Of a stretch of 13,412 bases of DNA, positions 5,987-13,290 are shown piece after piece (within the stretch, counting starts at the first letter, position 1; each line of letters begins with the position of its first letter). Origin of the DNA: Actinomycetota bacterium (GTDB taxonomy: Bacteria; Actinomycetota; Thermoleophilia; Gaiellales; Gaiellaceae); the NCBI GenBank assembly GCA_013694685.1, contig JACDBY010000336.1:1-13412 (forward strand), read 5' to 3'. The position numbers and the translations under genes are program-made. Below the pieces are notes generated by a model. That model did no database searches and had not been told where the DNA came from. It worked only from the letters and a program-made list of their open reading frames with translations.

Positions 5987-6799
5987 ATGGCCGAGTACGA
6001 GCGAATTTCTCTCGACGTTGCCAACGGCGTCGCGACGTTGACCTTCACGTTGCCGGAGGTGGCCAACGCCCTCGACATCGACGCGCTCAAGGAGGTGATG
6101 GACGCCCTGTACCGGATCGAGAAGCGCGACGACGTCGGTGCACTCGTGCTCACGGGCGAGGGCGACAAGGCGTTCTGCGCGGGGATCAATCTCAAGGAGG
6201 TTCCGCTCGACGAAGGCGATGCCGAAATCGATCATCACTTCCGCTACAAGGCGATGTGGTGGCACCAGGTCATGCACAAGCTGACCCGCATCCGCCTGCC
6301 GGTGCTCTCCGCAGTCAACGGCATCGCCGCCGGCGGAGGCTTCGGAATCGTCCTCGCGTCCGATATGGCGGTCTGTGTTGACTCGGCGCGCTTTCTCTGC
6401 TCCTGGCACGCGAACGGGGTCGCGAACGACGGAGCCACGAGCTACACGCTCGCGAAGATCGTCGGCTTCCGGCGAGCGATGCAGATGATGCTGACGAACC
6501 AGACGCTCGAGGCCGAGGAGGCATGCGATTGGGGGATCGTCAACCGCGTCTATCCGCAGGCCGAGTTCGCCCAGCACGTCGCGGCGATCGCAGCCGACCT
6601 CGCCGCGGGCCCGACCCATCTCCAGGCGATGGCAAAGGAACGCTTCCACATGGGCTGGCGCCAGTCGATCGAGGAGTGCACCGAGTTCGAGATCCAGAAC
6701 ATCATGGACTCACTCGCACACCCGTACTTCAAGGCCAGCCTGCGCCGGTTCGTCAACAAGGAGGGGCGCAACGACCAGGTGAAGGTGAGGCTGCCGTGA
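5987..6799 (+). CDS. fcbB: 4-chlorobenzoyl-CoA dehalogenase-like enzyme
   Basis: This 270-residue crotonase-fold protein would replace a ring halogen of an aroyl-CoA with hydroxyl in the cytoplasm. The two glutamates of true enoyl-CoA hydratases are missing (Gly120 and Trp140 instead). The residues of Pseudomonas 4-chlorobenzoyl-CoA dehalogenase are present with a constant offset of 3: nucleophile Asp148 (family Asp145) in VANDGATS, base His93 (His90) in MWWHQVMH, Trp92, His97, Trp140 and Phe85. The oxyanion-loop phrases AFCAGINL and NGIAAGGG are intact. The C-terminal stretch from PTHLQAMAKERFH through EECTEFEIQN is also dehalogenase-like. Ile67 replaces the substrate-contacting Phe64, so the substrate may differ. 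The start is set by GAAGGAG at 5971-5977, 9 bases before ATG; an earlier in-frame ATG at 5939 lies inside the operator. The gene overlaps the CoA ligase start by 4 bases. Residue numbers for the reference enzyme are from memory. Confidence 0.8.
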   Translation: MAEYERISLDVANGVATLTFTLPEVANALDIDALKEVMDALYRIEKRDDVGALVLTGEGDKAFCAGINLKEVPLDEGDAEIDHHFRYKAMWWHQVMHKLTRIRLPVLSAVNGIAAGGGFGIVLASDMAVCVDSARFLCSWHANGVANDGATSYTLAKIVGFRRAMQMMLTNQTLEAEEACDWGIVNRVYPQAEFAQHVAAIAADLAAGPTHLQAMAKERFHMGWRQSIEECTEFEIQNIMDSLAHPYFKASLRRFVNKEGRNDQVKVRLP

Positions 6800-8379
6800 C
6801 GTCGGCGGAGGTGGCGCTGCCGGCCGGCTTCCTCGAGATCCCCGAACGCCTGAACATCGCCGACCGGATCGTCAGCAGGCATGTGCGCGAGGGTCACGGC
6901 GACCGCCCCGCGCTTCAATGCGAGGGCGCTTCACTCACGTATGCGGAACTCGACGAGCGTTGCAACAGGGCGGGAAACGCGCTGATCGCGCTCGGTCTCG
7001 AGCAGGGGGACCGGTTCATGATTCGGGCTCAGAACTCGCTCGACTACGCGGCCACCGTGCTCGGGGGCATAAAGATCGGCGCCGTGCCAATTCCCTCCAA
7101 CACGCTCTTCCGAGCGTGGGAGGTCGGGCACACGATCACGAACAGCGACTCGAAGCTCGTGCTCACGGGAGCCGAGGTGCGAGAGCCGGTCGATGAGGTC
7201 GCGTCCGAGTGCCCGACCCTGCGCAATGTCCTCGTGCTCGACTCCGAGTTCGCAGAGCTGATGGCGCACGCCTCACCCGAGCTCGATGCCGCCGACACCG
7301 CCGCGGACGATCCTGCATACGCCATCTACACGTCGGGCTCGACCGGAAAGCCAAAAGGCGTCGAGCACGCACACCGAATGATCGTTGCGGCGGGCGACCC
7401 AGTGGCGCACGTCCAGCTCAGGTTGACCGCAGACGACCACATGATGGTGCCGATCGAGCTCAGCTCGCTGATCACGCTCGACTTCAGCATCTTTTGGCCG
7501 CTCTCGGTCGGCGGGCAGGGATCGCTCTTCTGCGGCCGGTTCGATCCGGCTCGGTTCCTGGCCGAAGTAGAGCGGCTGAAGCTGACGATCTTCATGGGCG
7601 TTCCGACAATGTTCCGCTTTCTGCTCTCCGTTCCGGACGTCGAGCGTTACGACCTGAGCTCGGTGCGGATGACGCTCGTCGGCGGCGAACCGCTGCCCGA
7701 GGACACCTACCGAGCTGTCAAACGGACCTTCGGTTTCGAGATGTACGAGATGATCGGCTCGACCGAGGGGCACCCGTACATCGCCAACGTCGTCGGCCGC
7801 CCTCCCAGAGTGGGCTCGATGGGCCGTTCCCTTGAAGGCAGACGCTGCGCGATCCTCGACGAGACCGGTCGCGAGCTCCCCCTGGGCGAGGTCGGGCACC
7901 TCTGTCTCGCCTCCGACGATCCGGCGCTTGCGCTCGGCTACCGGAAGCAGGAGGAACAGTGGAGAGCGATGCATCGCGGGGGCTGGTTCTACTCGGGCGA
8001 TCTCGCGCACCGCGACGACGATGGCTACTTCTGGTTCCATTCACGGGCCGACGACGTGATCCTGAGCCGGGCGTACCGCATTTCCCCTGGCGAGGTCGAG
8101 GCCGCCACGATGACGCATGCGGACGTGCTCGAGAGCGCCGTTGTCGGCGTTGCTGACGCCGAACTCGGGCAGCGCGTCAGGGCCTATGTCGTAGTGAAGC
8201 CCGGTCGAGCCCCGTCGGAGGAACTGGCGGAGGAAATCCGCGAGACCGTCCGCGCGGTCATCGCCCCCTACAAGGTGCCGAAGGAGATCGAGTTCGTGGC
8301 GGAGCTGCCGAAGACGATGAGCGGCAAGATCCAGCGCAAGGTTCTCCGAGAGCGAGCCGCCTCGGAAGTAGATGCGTGA
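6796..8379 (+). CDS. AMP-forming CoA ligase, benzoate/chlorobenzoate type
   Basis: This 527-residue acyl-adenylate-forming enzyme converts a carboxylic acid, ATP and CoA to acyl-CoA, AMP and pyrophosphate. Its motifs are in order: P-loop YTSGSTGKPKG (178-188), YEMIGSTEG (317-325), YSGD (399-402), hinge and CoA-binding SRAYRISPGEVE (424 on), and catalytic Lys511 in TMSGKIQRK. The N-terminus (ERLNIADRIV to GDRPALQCEG) and SNTLFRAWEVGHTITNSDSK resemble benzoate-CoA ligases more than acetyl-CoA synthetases. It starts at a GTG overlapping the dehalogenase stop (GTGA), so the two are translationally coupled, in the same dehalogenase-then-ligase order as fcbB-fcbA of Pseudomonas. It would supply the aroyl-CoA the dehalogenase needs. 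A non-halogenated aromatic or cyclic acid is the alternative substrate. Confidence 0.85.
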   Translation: MTSAEVALPAGFLEIPERLNIADRIVSRHVREGHGDRPALQCEGASLTYAELDERCNRAGNALIALGLEQGDRFMIRAQNSLDYAATVLGGIKIGAVPIPSNTLFRAWEVGHTITNSDSKLVLTGAEVREPVDEVASECPTLRNVLVLDSEFAELMAHASPELDAADTAADDPAYAIYTSGSTGKPKGVEHAHRMIVAAGDPVAHVQLRLTADDHMMVPIELSSLITLDFSIFWPLSVGGQGSLFCGRFDPARFLAEVERLKLTIFMGVPTMFRFLLSVPDVERYDLSSVRMTLVGGEPLPEDTYRAVKRTFGFEMYEMIGSTEGHPYIANVVGRPPRVGSMGRSLEGRRCAILDETGRELPLGEVGHLCLASDDPALALGYRKQEEQWRAMHRGGWFYSGDLAHRDDDGYFWFHSRADDVILSRAYRISPGEVEAATMTHADVLESAVVGVADAELGQRVRAYVVVKPGRAPSEELAEEIRETVRAVIAPYKVPKEIEFVAELPKTMSGKIQRKVLRERAASEVDA

Positions 8380-8416
8380 GCGGCCGAGAGGCGCCGCGGC
8401 CCGAGGAAGCGGTCGG

Positions 8417-9160
8417 CTAAGGCTCGCCGTGAGTCGAGGGCGAGACGAGCGCAAAGTCCTCGTCGGTCAAGGTGAAATTCTTGATCGCGTCGGAATCGAG
8501 GTACCTCTGGACACGCCGCCGGAAGAGCCGCACGTGGGCCGTCGAGACACGCTCGGCCTCATCCGCATCGTGGGCCGTTAAGGCAGCGATCATCTCGTCG
8601 TGGTGCGTGCAGACAGCGTCGAAGTGCTCGCTGAGCTCGCTCCACTCTCCCCCGCCGCCACCGAAGCAGAGGTAGGCGAGGCGCTGACCCTGGTCGTGAA
8701 TCGACTCGGCCATGCTCTCGAGGTGCTGGTTGCAGGCTGCCGCGGCCTCGAGCCGATGCAGCTCGGCGTTCGCCGCGGTGATCGCCAGGTAGTCGCGGTT
8801 TTCGATTGCGACCCTGACAACGGCCGCCTGCTGCGACAGGAGCTCGATGTCAGCGGCGGTGGCGCGACTCGCTGCGAGCCGCGCGACGGCCTTGGCGAGA
8901 ACGACATGCGCTTCGAAGAGGTGAGTGATGTCGATGAGGTCGAGCGGACGCACGATAAAACCTGCCTTCGTGCGAATGTCCACTAGGCCTTCGGCTCCGA
9001 GCAGGAAGATGGCCTCGCGCACGGGTGTCCGGCTGAAGGCCAGCTCGACACTGAGCTGATAGTCGTCGATCCTCTCGCCCGGCTCCAGCTCGAGCGTGAT
9101 GATCCGCCGCTTGATCTCGTCATAGGCCCGCTGCATGAGCAGGCGATCTTTACGCGGCAT
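8417..9160 (-). CDS. GntR-family regulator with FCD domain
   Basis: This 247-residue DNA-binding regulator has an N-terminal winged helix (about residues 8-72), including LEPGERIDDYQLSVEL, SRTPVREAI and AGFIVRPL, which is the standard GntR helix-turn-helix and wing. An all-helical FCD ligand domain follows, with likely metal or ligand histidines in ELHRL, HHDEMIAAL and TAHVRLF. Members usually repress catabolic genes until an organic acid or acyl-CoA binds. It is the last gene of a three-gene minus-strand operon, 48 bases after the alcohol dehydrogenase, and converges on the CoA ligase with a 37-base gap. The start is ATG at 9160 with purine-rich GAGAGGG 6 bases upstream. I infer that it binds the three TATA-type repeats, one of which precedes its own operon. 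Confidence 0.88.
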   Translation of the reverse strand: MPRKDRLLMQRAYDEIKRRIITLELEPGERIDDYQLSVELAFSRTPVREAIFLLGAEGLVDIRTKAGFIVRPLDLIDITHLFEAHVVLAKAVARLAASRATAADIELLSQQAAVVRVAIENRDYLAITAANAELHRLEAAAACNQHLESMAESIHDQGQRLAYLCFGGGGGEWSELSEHFDAVCTHHDEMIAALTAHDADEAERVSTAHVRLFRRRVQRYLDSDAIKNFTLTDEDFALVSPSTHGEP

Positions 9161-9208
9161 CTCCGGCCCTCTCTCGCGTGACTACTGATCCCGGAGGCAG
9201 CTTAATGC

Positions 9209-10249
9209 TCACGGCTTGAGCGTCATCTTGCCGACATTCGCCCGCTCGTCCAGCAGCCGGTGCGCTTCGGCGGCGCGCTCGAGCGGAAACACGTCGCTGA
9301 TGACCGGCTTGATCTTCCCCCAAGCGATGAGTTCGAGGATGGTGGAGAGCTCGCCGGCGGAGGGACTGGCAACGCCATAAATCTCGGTCTCGCGATAGAG
9401 CATCCGGGCGACGCTCACTCTCGTCGGCTCGATCCCGAGCTCGCCGACGAAGACGAGCCGGCCGCCGCGGGCCAGAGAACGGAGGCTGAGGCTGCTGGTC
9501 GCCTGTCCGACGCAGTCGATGACGATCTCGACGCCGCGTCCTTGCGTCAGCTCACGTACTCGCTCGAGCACCTCTTCCGGGCTACCCGTAAGGACCTCAT
9601 CGGCGCCGTTCGCCTCGATCAGCTTCGCTTTGGCGGGCGACGTTGTCGCGGCGAGCACGCGCGCCCCGGCGAGCGCGGCGAGCTGAACCGCATGGATCCC
9701 CGCACCGCCACCGGCCCCTGTCACGAGCACGGTGTCTCCTGGACGCACCCGGCCCTTTTCTCGCACCGCCCGGTACACCGCACCGAGGACGCAGCCGGCA
9801 AACGACGCGGCCTCGTCGTCGACGCCGTCCGGGATCTCGCTCAAGCTGGCTGGGGGCAGCACCACGTACTCCGCGTACCCACCGTTGCGCTCGACGCCGA
9901 CGCCATGCACGTTGGTACAGAAGATGCTGCGTTCGTCTCGGCAGTAATGGCAGTGCCCGCAAGGCGCGCGGTAGGTCGAGGCGACGCGGGTTTCCGGGGC
10001 AAAGCCCGTTACGTTGCGACCGTGGTCTACGACCTCCCCGGCGATCTCGTGCCCGAGAATCAGCGGCAGCTCGATCCCTGGCCGAATCCCGCGTCTGATG
10101 ATCGAGTCGAGGTAACAGACCGAGCACGCGCGCACGCGCACGAGGACCTCGTCCGGTGTCGGCTCGGGCACCGGCACCTCCCGAAGCGACCCCAAGACCT
10201 CGGGTCCTCCGAAGGACTCGAGAAGCACTGCTCTCATGGATTCTGCCAT
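9209..10249 (-). CDS. Zinc-dependent alcohol dehydrogenase-family oxidoreductase
   Basis: This 346-residue medium-chain dehydrogenase/reductase has catalytic zinc ligands Cys45, the GHE pair His67-Glu68 and probably Cys152. The structural zinc lobe is complete: Cys96, Cys99, Cys102 and Cys110 in PCGHCHYCRDERSIFC. The nucleotide-binding Rossmann motif is VTGAGGGAGIHAVQLA (about 175-190). It oxidises an alcohol or hydroxyacyl-CoA, or reduces an enoyl-CoA, using NAD(P); relatives include both kinds and the sequence does not decide. The start is ATG at 10249, overlapping the upstream stop (TGATG), with a strong AGGAGG 10 bases before it. A second ATG at 10237 lacks such a site. Operon position suggests it modifies the same acyl chain or ring as its neighbours. 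Confidence 0.85.
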   Translation of the reverse strand: MAESMRAVLLESFGGPEVLGSLREVPVPEPTPDEVLVRVRACSVCYLDSIIRRGIRPGIELPLILGHEIAGEVVDHGRNVTGFAPETRVASTYRAPCGHCHYCRDERSIFCTNVHGVGVERNGGYAEYVVLPPASLSEIPDGVDDEAASFAGCVLGAVYRAVREKGRVRPGDTVLVTGAGGGAGIHAVQLAALAGARVLAATTSPAKAKLIEANGADEVLTGSPEEVLERVRELTQGRGVEIVIDCVGQATSSLSLRSLARGGRLVFVGELGIEPTRVSVARMLYRETEIYGVASPSAGELSTILELIAWGKIKPVISDVFPLERAAEAHRLLDERANVGKMTLKP

Positions 10250-12387
10250 CAGCTGCGTTCCTCCTTCTCTAGCACGATGAGGGCGTCGACAGCGACCGCC
10301 CCGAGACGTTCGGGACGAACGAGGAGCGGGTTGACTTCAGCTTCAACCACGGTCGGCGGCGCGACGAGAATGAACCTCGACAGTGCAAGCAGCGCCTGCA
10401 CGAGCGCCCCGACGTCGGCCGCCGGCCGGCCGCGAACACCCTCGAGCACGCGGGCGCCACGTACCTCGTCGATCATTGCCCGCGCGTCCGCAGCGGTGAG
10501 CGGCGCCGCACGGACGGACACGTCGCGAATGGTCTCCACGAAGATCCCGCCCATCCCGAAGACGACGAGCGGACCGAGCCGGGGATCGCGGCGGGCGCCG
10601 ATGATCGTCTCCACGCCGTCGATCATCGGCTGGATCAACAGCCGCGCGTTCTTTGCTCCGAGCTTGGGGGCGAGCGCGAGGAATTCGTCCGCCGCCTCTG
10701 CGACGGCGGCTGCCAACGCGAGAGCGACGCGTACGGCGCCGACTTCCGTCTTGTGGGCCAACTCGGCGGCGACGAGCTTGAGCACGACCGGATAGCCGAT
10801 CTCGGCAGCGGCCCCCACCGCCTCGTCGGCGGTCCCGACGACACGCTCCTCGACGGTGGTCAGCCCCGCGGCGGCGAGGATCCGCTTCGCCACATCCTCG
10901 GCGACCGTTCCGCTCCCGCGCGGCAGCGGGAGCAGGGTGAGCGGCGCAGCCTGCTCGCGCTCGAGCTCCCCTACCCGCTCCAGAGCCCGTTGCCGGCAGA
11001 CGAGTGCCTCCAACACGCGTACCGCGGTCAGCAGGCTCCGGCAGACGCCGACATTGGCCTCGCGGAGCGTGCGTCTCCACATCGCCAGGGGCTCGTCCTC
11101 ACCGAAGGGCCAGGCGACGATCGGCTTCGTGCTCCTCTGAGCGACCCGTACGAAGGCTTCGAGCTCCGTGGGGGCGAAGAAGTCGAACGCGAGCGGCATG
11201 AAGAGCACCGCGTCAACAGCGTCGTCTTCGAGCAGCACCTCAAGTGAGTGTGCAATCGTCCGCTCGAGCCCCCGCAGCTCGACCGTCGACCACACGTCGA
11301 CTGGATTCTGCGGCTTGAGCCAGCTCGGATAGAGCTCAGCCAATCGGGCCGTCGTGCGCTCGGACAACGTCGTAAGCCGCAGGCCGCGCCTCGAGAAGAG
11401 ATCGGCTGCGACGACGCCGGCGGCCCCGCTGAACGTCAGGACCGCGATCGAGTTGCCACAGGCGCGTACGGCGAGCCTCGACAGCGGATCGGCGATGTCC
11501 ACGAGCTCCATAAAATCCTCCACCTGAAGGACGCCGTGCTGACGCAGCAGGCCGGCTACGGCGGCCTCCCCCGCCGCGATGGAACCCGTATGGCTGAGGG
11601 CCACCTCCGCTCCGCTCTGCGACAGGCCGCCGACAAGTGCGAGCAACGATGCGCGCGTCGCGGCTCGGTCGCAGGCCGTCGCGAACCGAGGCCCGTCTTG
11701 AACCGACTCGAGGTAGAGGGCGATCACCTCGGATGAGGCGTCCTCCGCAAGGTACTCGAGCAGATCGGATTCGTCGACGTCGCACTTGTTGCCGATCGAG
11801 CAGGCCTTGTTGATCTGAAATCGATCCTGCGTGAGAATCTGGATGAGCAGCGCAGCGGCCATCATCCCGCTCTGGGCGACGAACGAGACGTTCCCCGGCT
11901 CGAAGCTGCCCGGCGTGACGACAAAGGAGGTCGAGAGCGGCGGGCTCGTGGACACGTAGCCCGCACAGTTGGGACCCCACACTCGTGTCGTCGTGCCCGC
12001 GACGACCTGCTCGAGCTCCGTCTGCAGGCGCTCGCCCGTCGGACCCGCGTCGGCGAAGCCCCCGGACTCGATGCAGACGGCCTTCACGCTTTTCTCGACA
12101 CATTCGCGAACTACAGCGGGAACCGCGTCGGCGGGAATGAAGACGACAGCGAGGTCGACCTCGCCGGGAACGTCCAGCACGGACGAATAGCTCTTCAAAC
12201 CGAGCACGCTCTCCGCGTTCGGGTTAACGGCGTAGAGCTCGCCCGTGAAATGGCAGCTGAGGTTCTTCAGGATCCGATGGCCACCTCGCGCGGTATTCGG
12301 CGACGCGCCGATGACGGCGATCGAGGTGGGCTCGAAGAATGCGCGGAGGTTTGCCGTGCGCTCAGCGGTCGAGACAGGCAAGGTCAC
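10249..12387 (-). CDS. NDP-forming acyl-CoA synthetase (fused alpha-beta type)
   Basis: A protein of about 712 residues that interconverts acyl-CoA plus NDP and phosphate with the free acid and NTP, saving energy as ATP. A CoA-binding Rossmann domain opens with FFEPTSIAVIGASPN. A succinyl-CoA ligase-like domain follows, with WGPNCAGY, FVAQSGMM and the phosphorylated-His motif LSHTGSIAAGE (His266). A C-terminal ATP-grasp domain (about 490-710) includes YPVVLKL, HKTEVGAV and VEAEVNPLLV. The fused order matches ADP-forming acetyl-CoA synthetases, whose substrates include aryl and branched acids. The open frame extends to ATG 12468, but that would run through the operator and into the H-protein gene. 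GTG at 12387 or TTG at 12381 is more likely, though neither has a clear ribosome site. It is the first gene of the operon, overlapping the dehydrogenase. Confidence 0.85.
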   Translation of the reverse strand: MTLPVSTAERTANLRAFFEPTSIAVIGASPNTARGGHRILKNLSCHFTGELYAVNPNAESVLGLKSYSSVLDVPGEVDLAVVFIPADAVPAVVRECVEKSVKAVCIESGGFADAGPTGERLQTELEQVVAGTTTRVWGPNCAGYVSTSPPLSTSFVVTPGSFEPGNVSFVAQSGMMAAALLIQILTQDRFQINKACSIGNKCDVDESDLLEYLAEDASSEVIALYLESVQDGPRFATACDRAATRASLLALVGGLSQSGAEVALSHTGSIAAGEAAVAGLLRQHGVLQVEDFMELVDIADPLSRLAVRACGNSIAVLTFSGAAGVVAADLFSRRGLRLTTLSERTTARLAELYPSWLKPQNPVDVWSTVELRGLERTIAHSLEVLLEDDAVDAVLFMPLAFDFFAPTELEAFVRVAQRSTKPIVAWPFGEDEPLAMWRRTLREANVGVCRSLLTAVRVLEALVCRQRALERVGELEREQAAPLTLLPLPRGSGTVAEDVAKRILAAAGLTTVEERVVGTADEAVGAAAEIGYPVVLKLVAAELAHKTEVGAVRVALALAAAVAEAADEFLALAPKLGAKNARLLIQPMIDGVETIIGARRDPRLGPLVVFGMGGIFVETIRDVSVRAAPLTAADARAMIDEVRGARVLEGVRGRPAADVGALVQALLALSRFILVAPPTVVEAEVNPLLVRPERLGAVAVDALIVLEKEERS

Positions 12388-12402
12388 GTCACGACCGATT
12401 CC

Positions 12403-12419
12403 ATATATGTAAGATATAT
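12403..12419. promoter_or_regulatory. TATA-type inverted repeat, operator copy 3
   Basis: ATATAT-GTAAG-ATATAT is a perfect 6-bp inverted repeat with a 5-base centre, sharing the RTATAY-N5-RTATRY pattern of 1230-1246 and 5935-5951. It lies in the 53-base divergent gap between the acyl-CoA synthetase (GTG 12387) and the H-protein gene (ATG 12441). TATATT at 12415-12420 could serve as the plus-strand -10 box. Binding here would control both directions, including the operon that encodes the GntR regulator, giving autoregulation. Confidence 0.55.
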
Positions 12420-12440
12420 TGCTGACCCAGCGATTGCCAG

Positions 12441-12833
12441 ATGACTCCTTCCGATCGCCGCTATACACCTGAGCACCAGTGGATCCGTGTCGAATCGTCG
12501 AGCCGCTTGCTCGTCGGAGTGACGGATTTTGCCCAGAGTCAGCTCGGAGAGATCAGCTTCGTCGACGTTCCCGCGACCAACGTGCGCCTCCGGGCCAGCG
12601 AGCCGTTCGGGACGATTGAGTCGCTCAAGGCAGCATCGGACCTGTTCGCGCCGGTCTCGGGTGAGATCGTCGGTGTGAACCCCGAGATCGCCGTCTCACC
12701 CGAGCGGATCAACAACGATCCGTACGGGATCTGGCTGATCGCAATCGACCCGGACGACGCGACCGCTGTGGAGACGCTGCTAACTGCTGAGCAGTACGAC
12801 GAGCTCACCAGCGCGACCTCAGGCGTCGAGTAG
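12441..12833 (+). CDS. gcvH: Glycine cleavage system H-like lipoyl carrier protein
   Basis: This 130-residue protein is of normal H-protein length. It opens RRYTPEHQWIRVE, as in classical H proteins (YTxEHEW), and has VGVTDFAQSQLGEISFVDVP. The lipoylated lysine is Lys63 in TIESLKAASDLFAPVSGEI. In glycine cleavage it carries the aminomethyl group between P, T and L proteins. No T, P, L or lipoate-ligase gene is in this window, so it is a stand-alone copy, and it shares a divergent operator with the catabolic operon. The ATG has no ribosome site and a short predicted leader. Its 3' end overlaps the convergent thioesterase gene by 15 bases. Confidence 0.9.
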   Translation: MTPSDRRYTPEHQWIRVESSSRLLVGVTDFAQSQLGEISFVDVPATNVRLRASEPFGTIESLKAASDLFAPVSGEIVGVNPEIAVSPERINNDPYGIWLIAIDPDDATAVETLLTAEQYDELTSATSGVE

Positions 12834-13259
12834 TGCCGGCGGCTGCGGCCCCGCCGTCATCAGCAGGCGCCGGGTCTCGTCTGACCACTTCGTCGGCCTT
12901 CCATGCTCGTCGCGGAGGACGGCCACGAAGCGAAGCTGCGCACAGATCTCACTGCTGCGACTGATGTCGGCCCGGTAGGTGACGGACGTCCTGCCAACTT
13001 CCGCGACCTCGAGCACGATCTCCGCGAGCTCGTTGAACCGGAGGGGCAAGCGAAAGTCCACAGTGATGTGCACCCGTGGCATCCGCCCGTAGCTGTCCTC
13101 GAGCAGACCGAGCCGATCGAGGAGGATCCGCTCAGCCCACTCGACGAGCCGCAGGGCCGCTGTGTTGTGCCAGTGACCCGAGGCGTCGGTGTCTGCCCAT
13201 TCGATCCTGCGCTCGAGCCGTACCGACGCGCGGGAAGGGTGCTCGCCGAGAGTCGACAT
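12819..13259 (-). CDS. 4HBT-family (hotdog) acyl-CoA thioesterase
   Basis: This 146-residue hotdog-fold protein would hydrolyse an acyl- or aroyl-CoA thioester. RRIEWADTDASGHWHN near residues 17-32 matches the D-x-D-x-x-G-x-x-x-N site of Pseudomonas-type 4-hydroxybenzoyl-CoA thioesterase; Asp25 corresponds to catalytic Asp17. The following LRLVEWAERILL and HITVDFRLPLRFNELAEI are the central helix and next strand of the fold. It could release the product of the dehalogenase, as FcbC does. It is not in the same operon, however, but lies 31 bases behind a hydantoinase B-type gene, so its true substrate is open. The start is ATG at 13259, with no obvious ribosome site; an in-frame ATG at 13328 would lie inside the upstream gene. 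Confidence 0.8.
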   Translation of the reverse strand: MSTLGEHPSRASVRLERRIEWADTDASGHWHNTAALRLVEWAERILLDRLGLLEDSYGRMPRVHITVDFRLPLRFNELAEIVLEVAEVGRTSVTYRADISRSSEICAQLRFVAVLRDEHGRPTKWSDETRRLLMTAGPQPPALLDA

Positions 13260-13290
13260 GGGGCAGAGTGCTCGCGCCGGCGCCGGGCGC

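Noticed and set aside
4340..6649. A 769-codon open frame on the minus strand opposite livG, livF and the dehalogenase.
   Set aside because: Its translation is Arg/Ser/Pro-rich shadow sequence with no domain; the plus-strand genes have complete motifs. The minus-strand frame at 1316-2839 opposite livK/livH was rejected for the same reason.
8381..8402. Possible bidirectional terminator between the CoA ligase and the GntR gene (GGCCG pairing with CGGCC).
   Set aside because: Only 5 bp of stem, a 10-base loop and no T-tract; such pairings are expected by chance at this GC content.
9260..10795. A 511-codon plus-strand open frame opposite the alcohol dehydrogenase and acyl-CoA synthetase.
   Set aside because: Low-complexity shadow protein; the minus-strand frames carry complete zinc-binding and ATP-grasp motifs.
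12388..12468. ATG at 12468 as start of the NDP-forming acyl-CoA synthetase.
   Set aside because: It would overlap the start of gcvH and translate across the operator; family similarity begins only after residue 40 of that frame.
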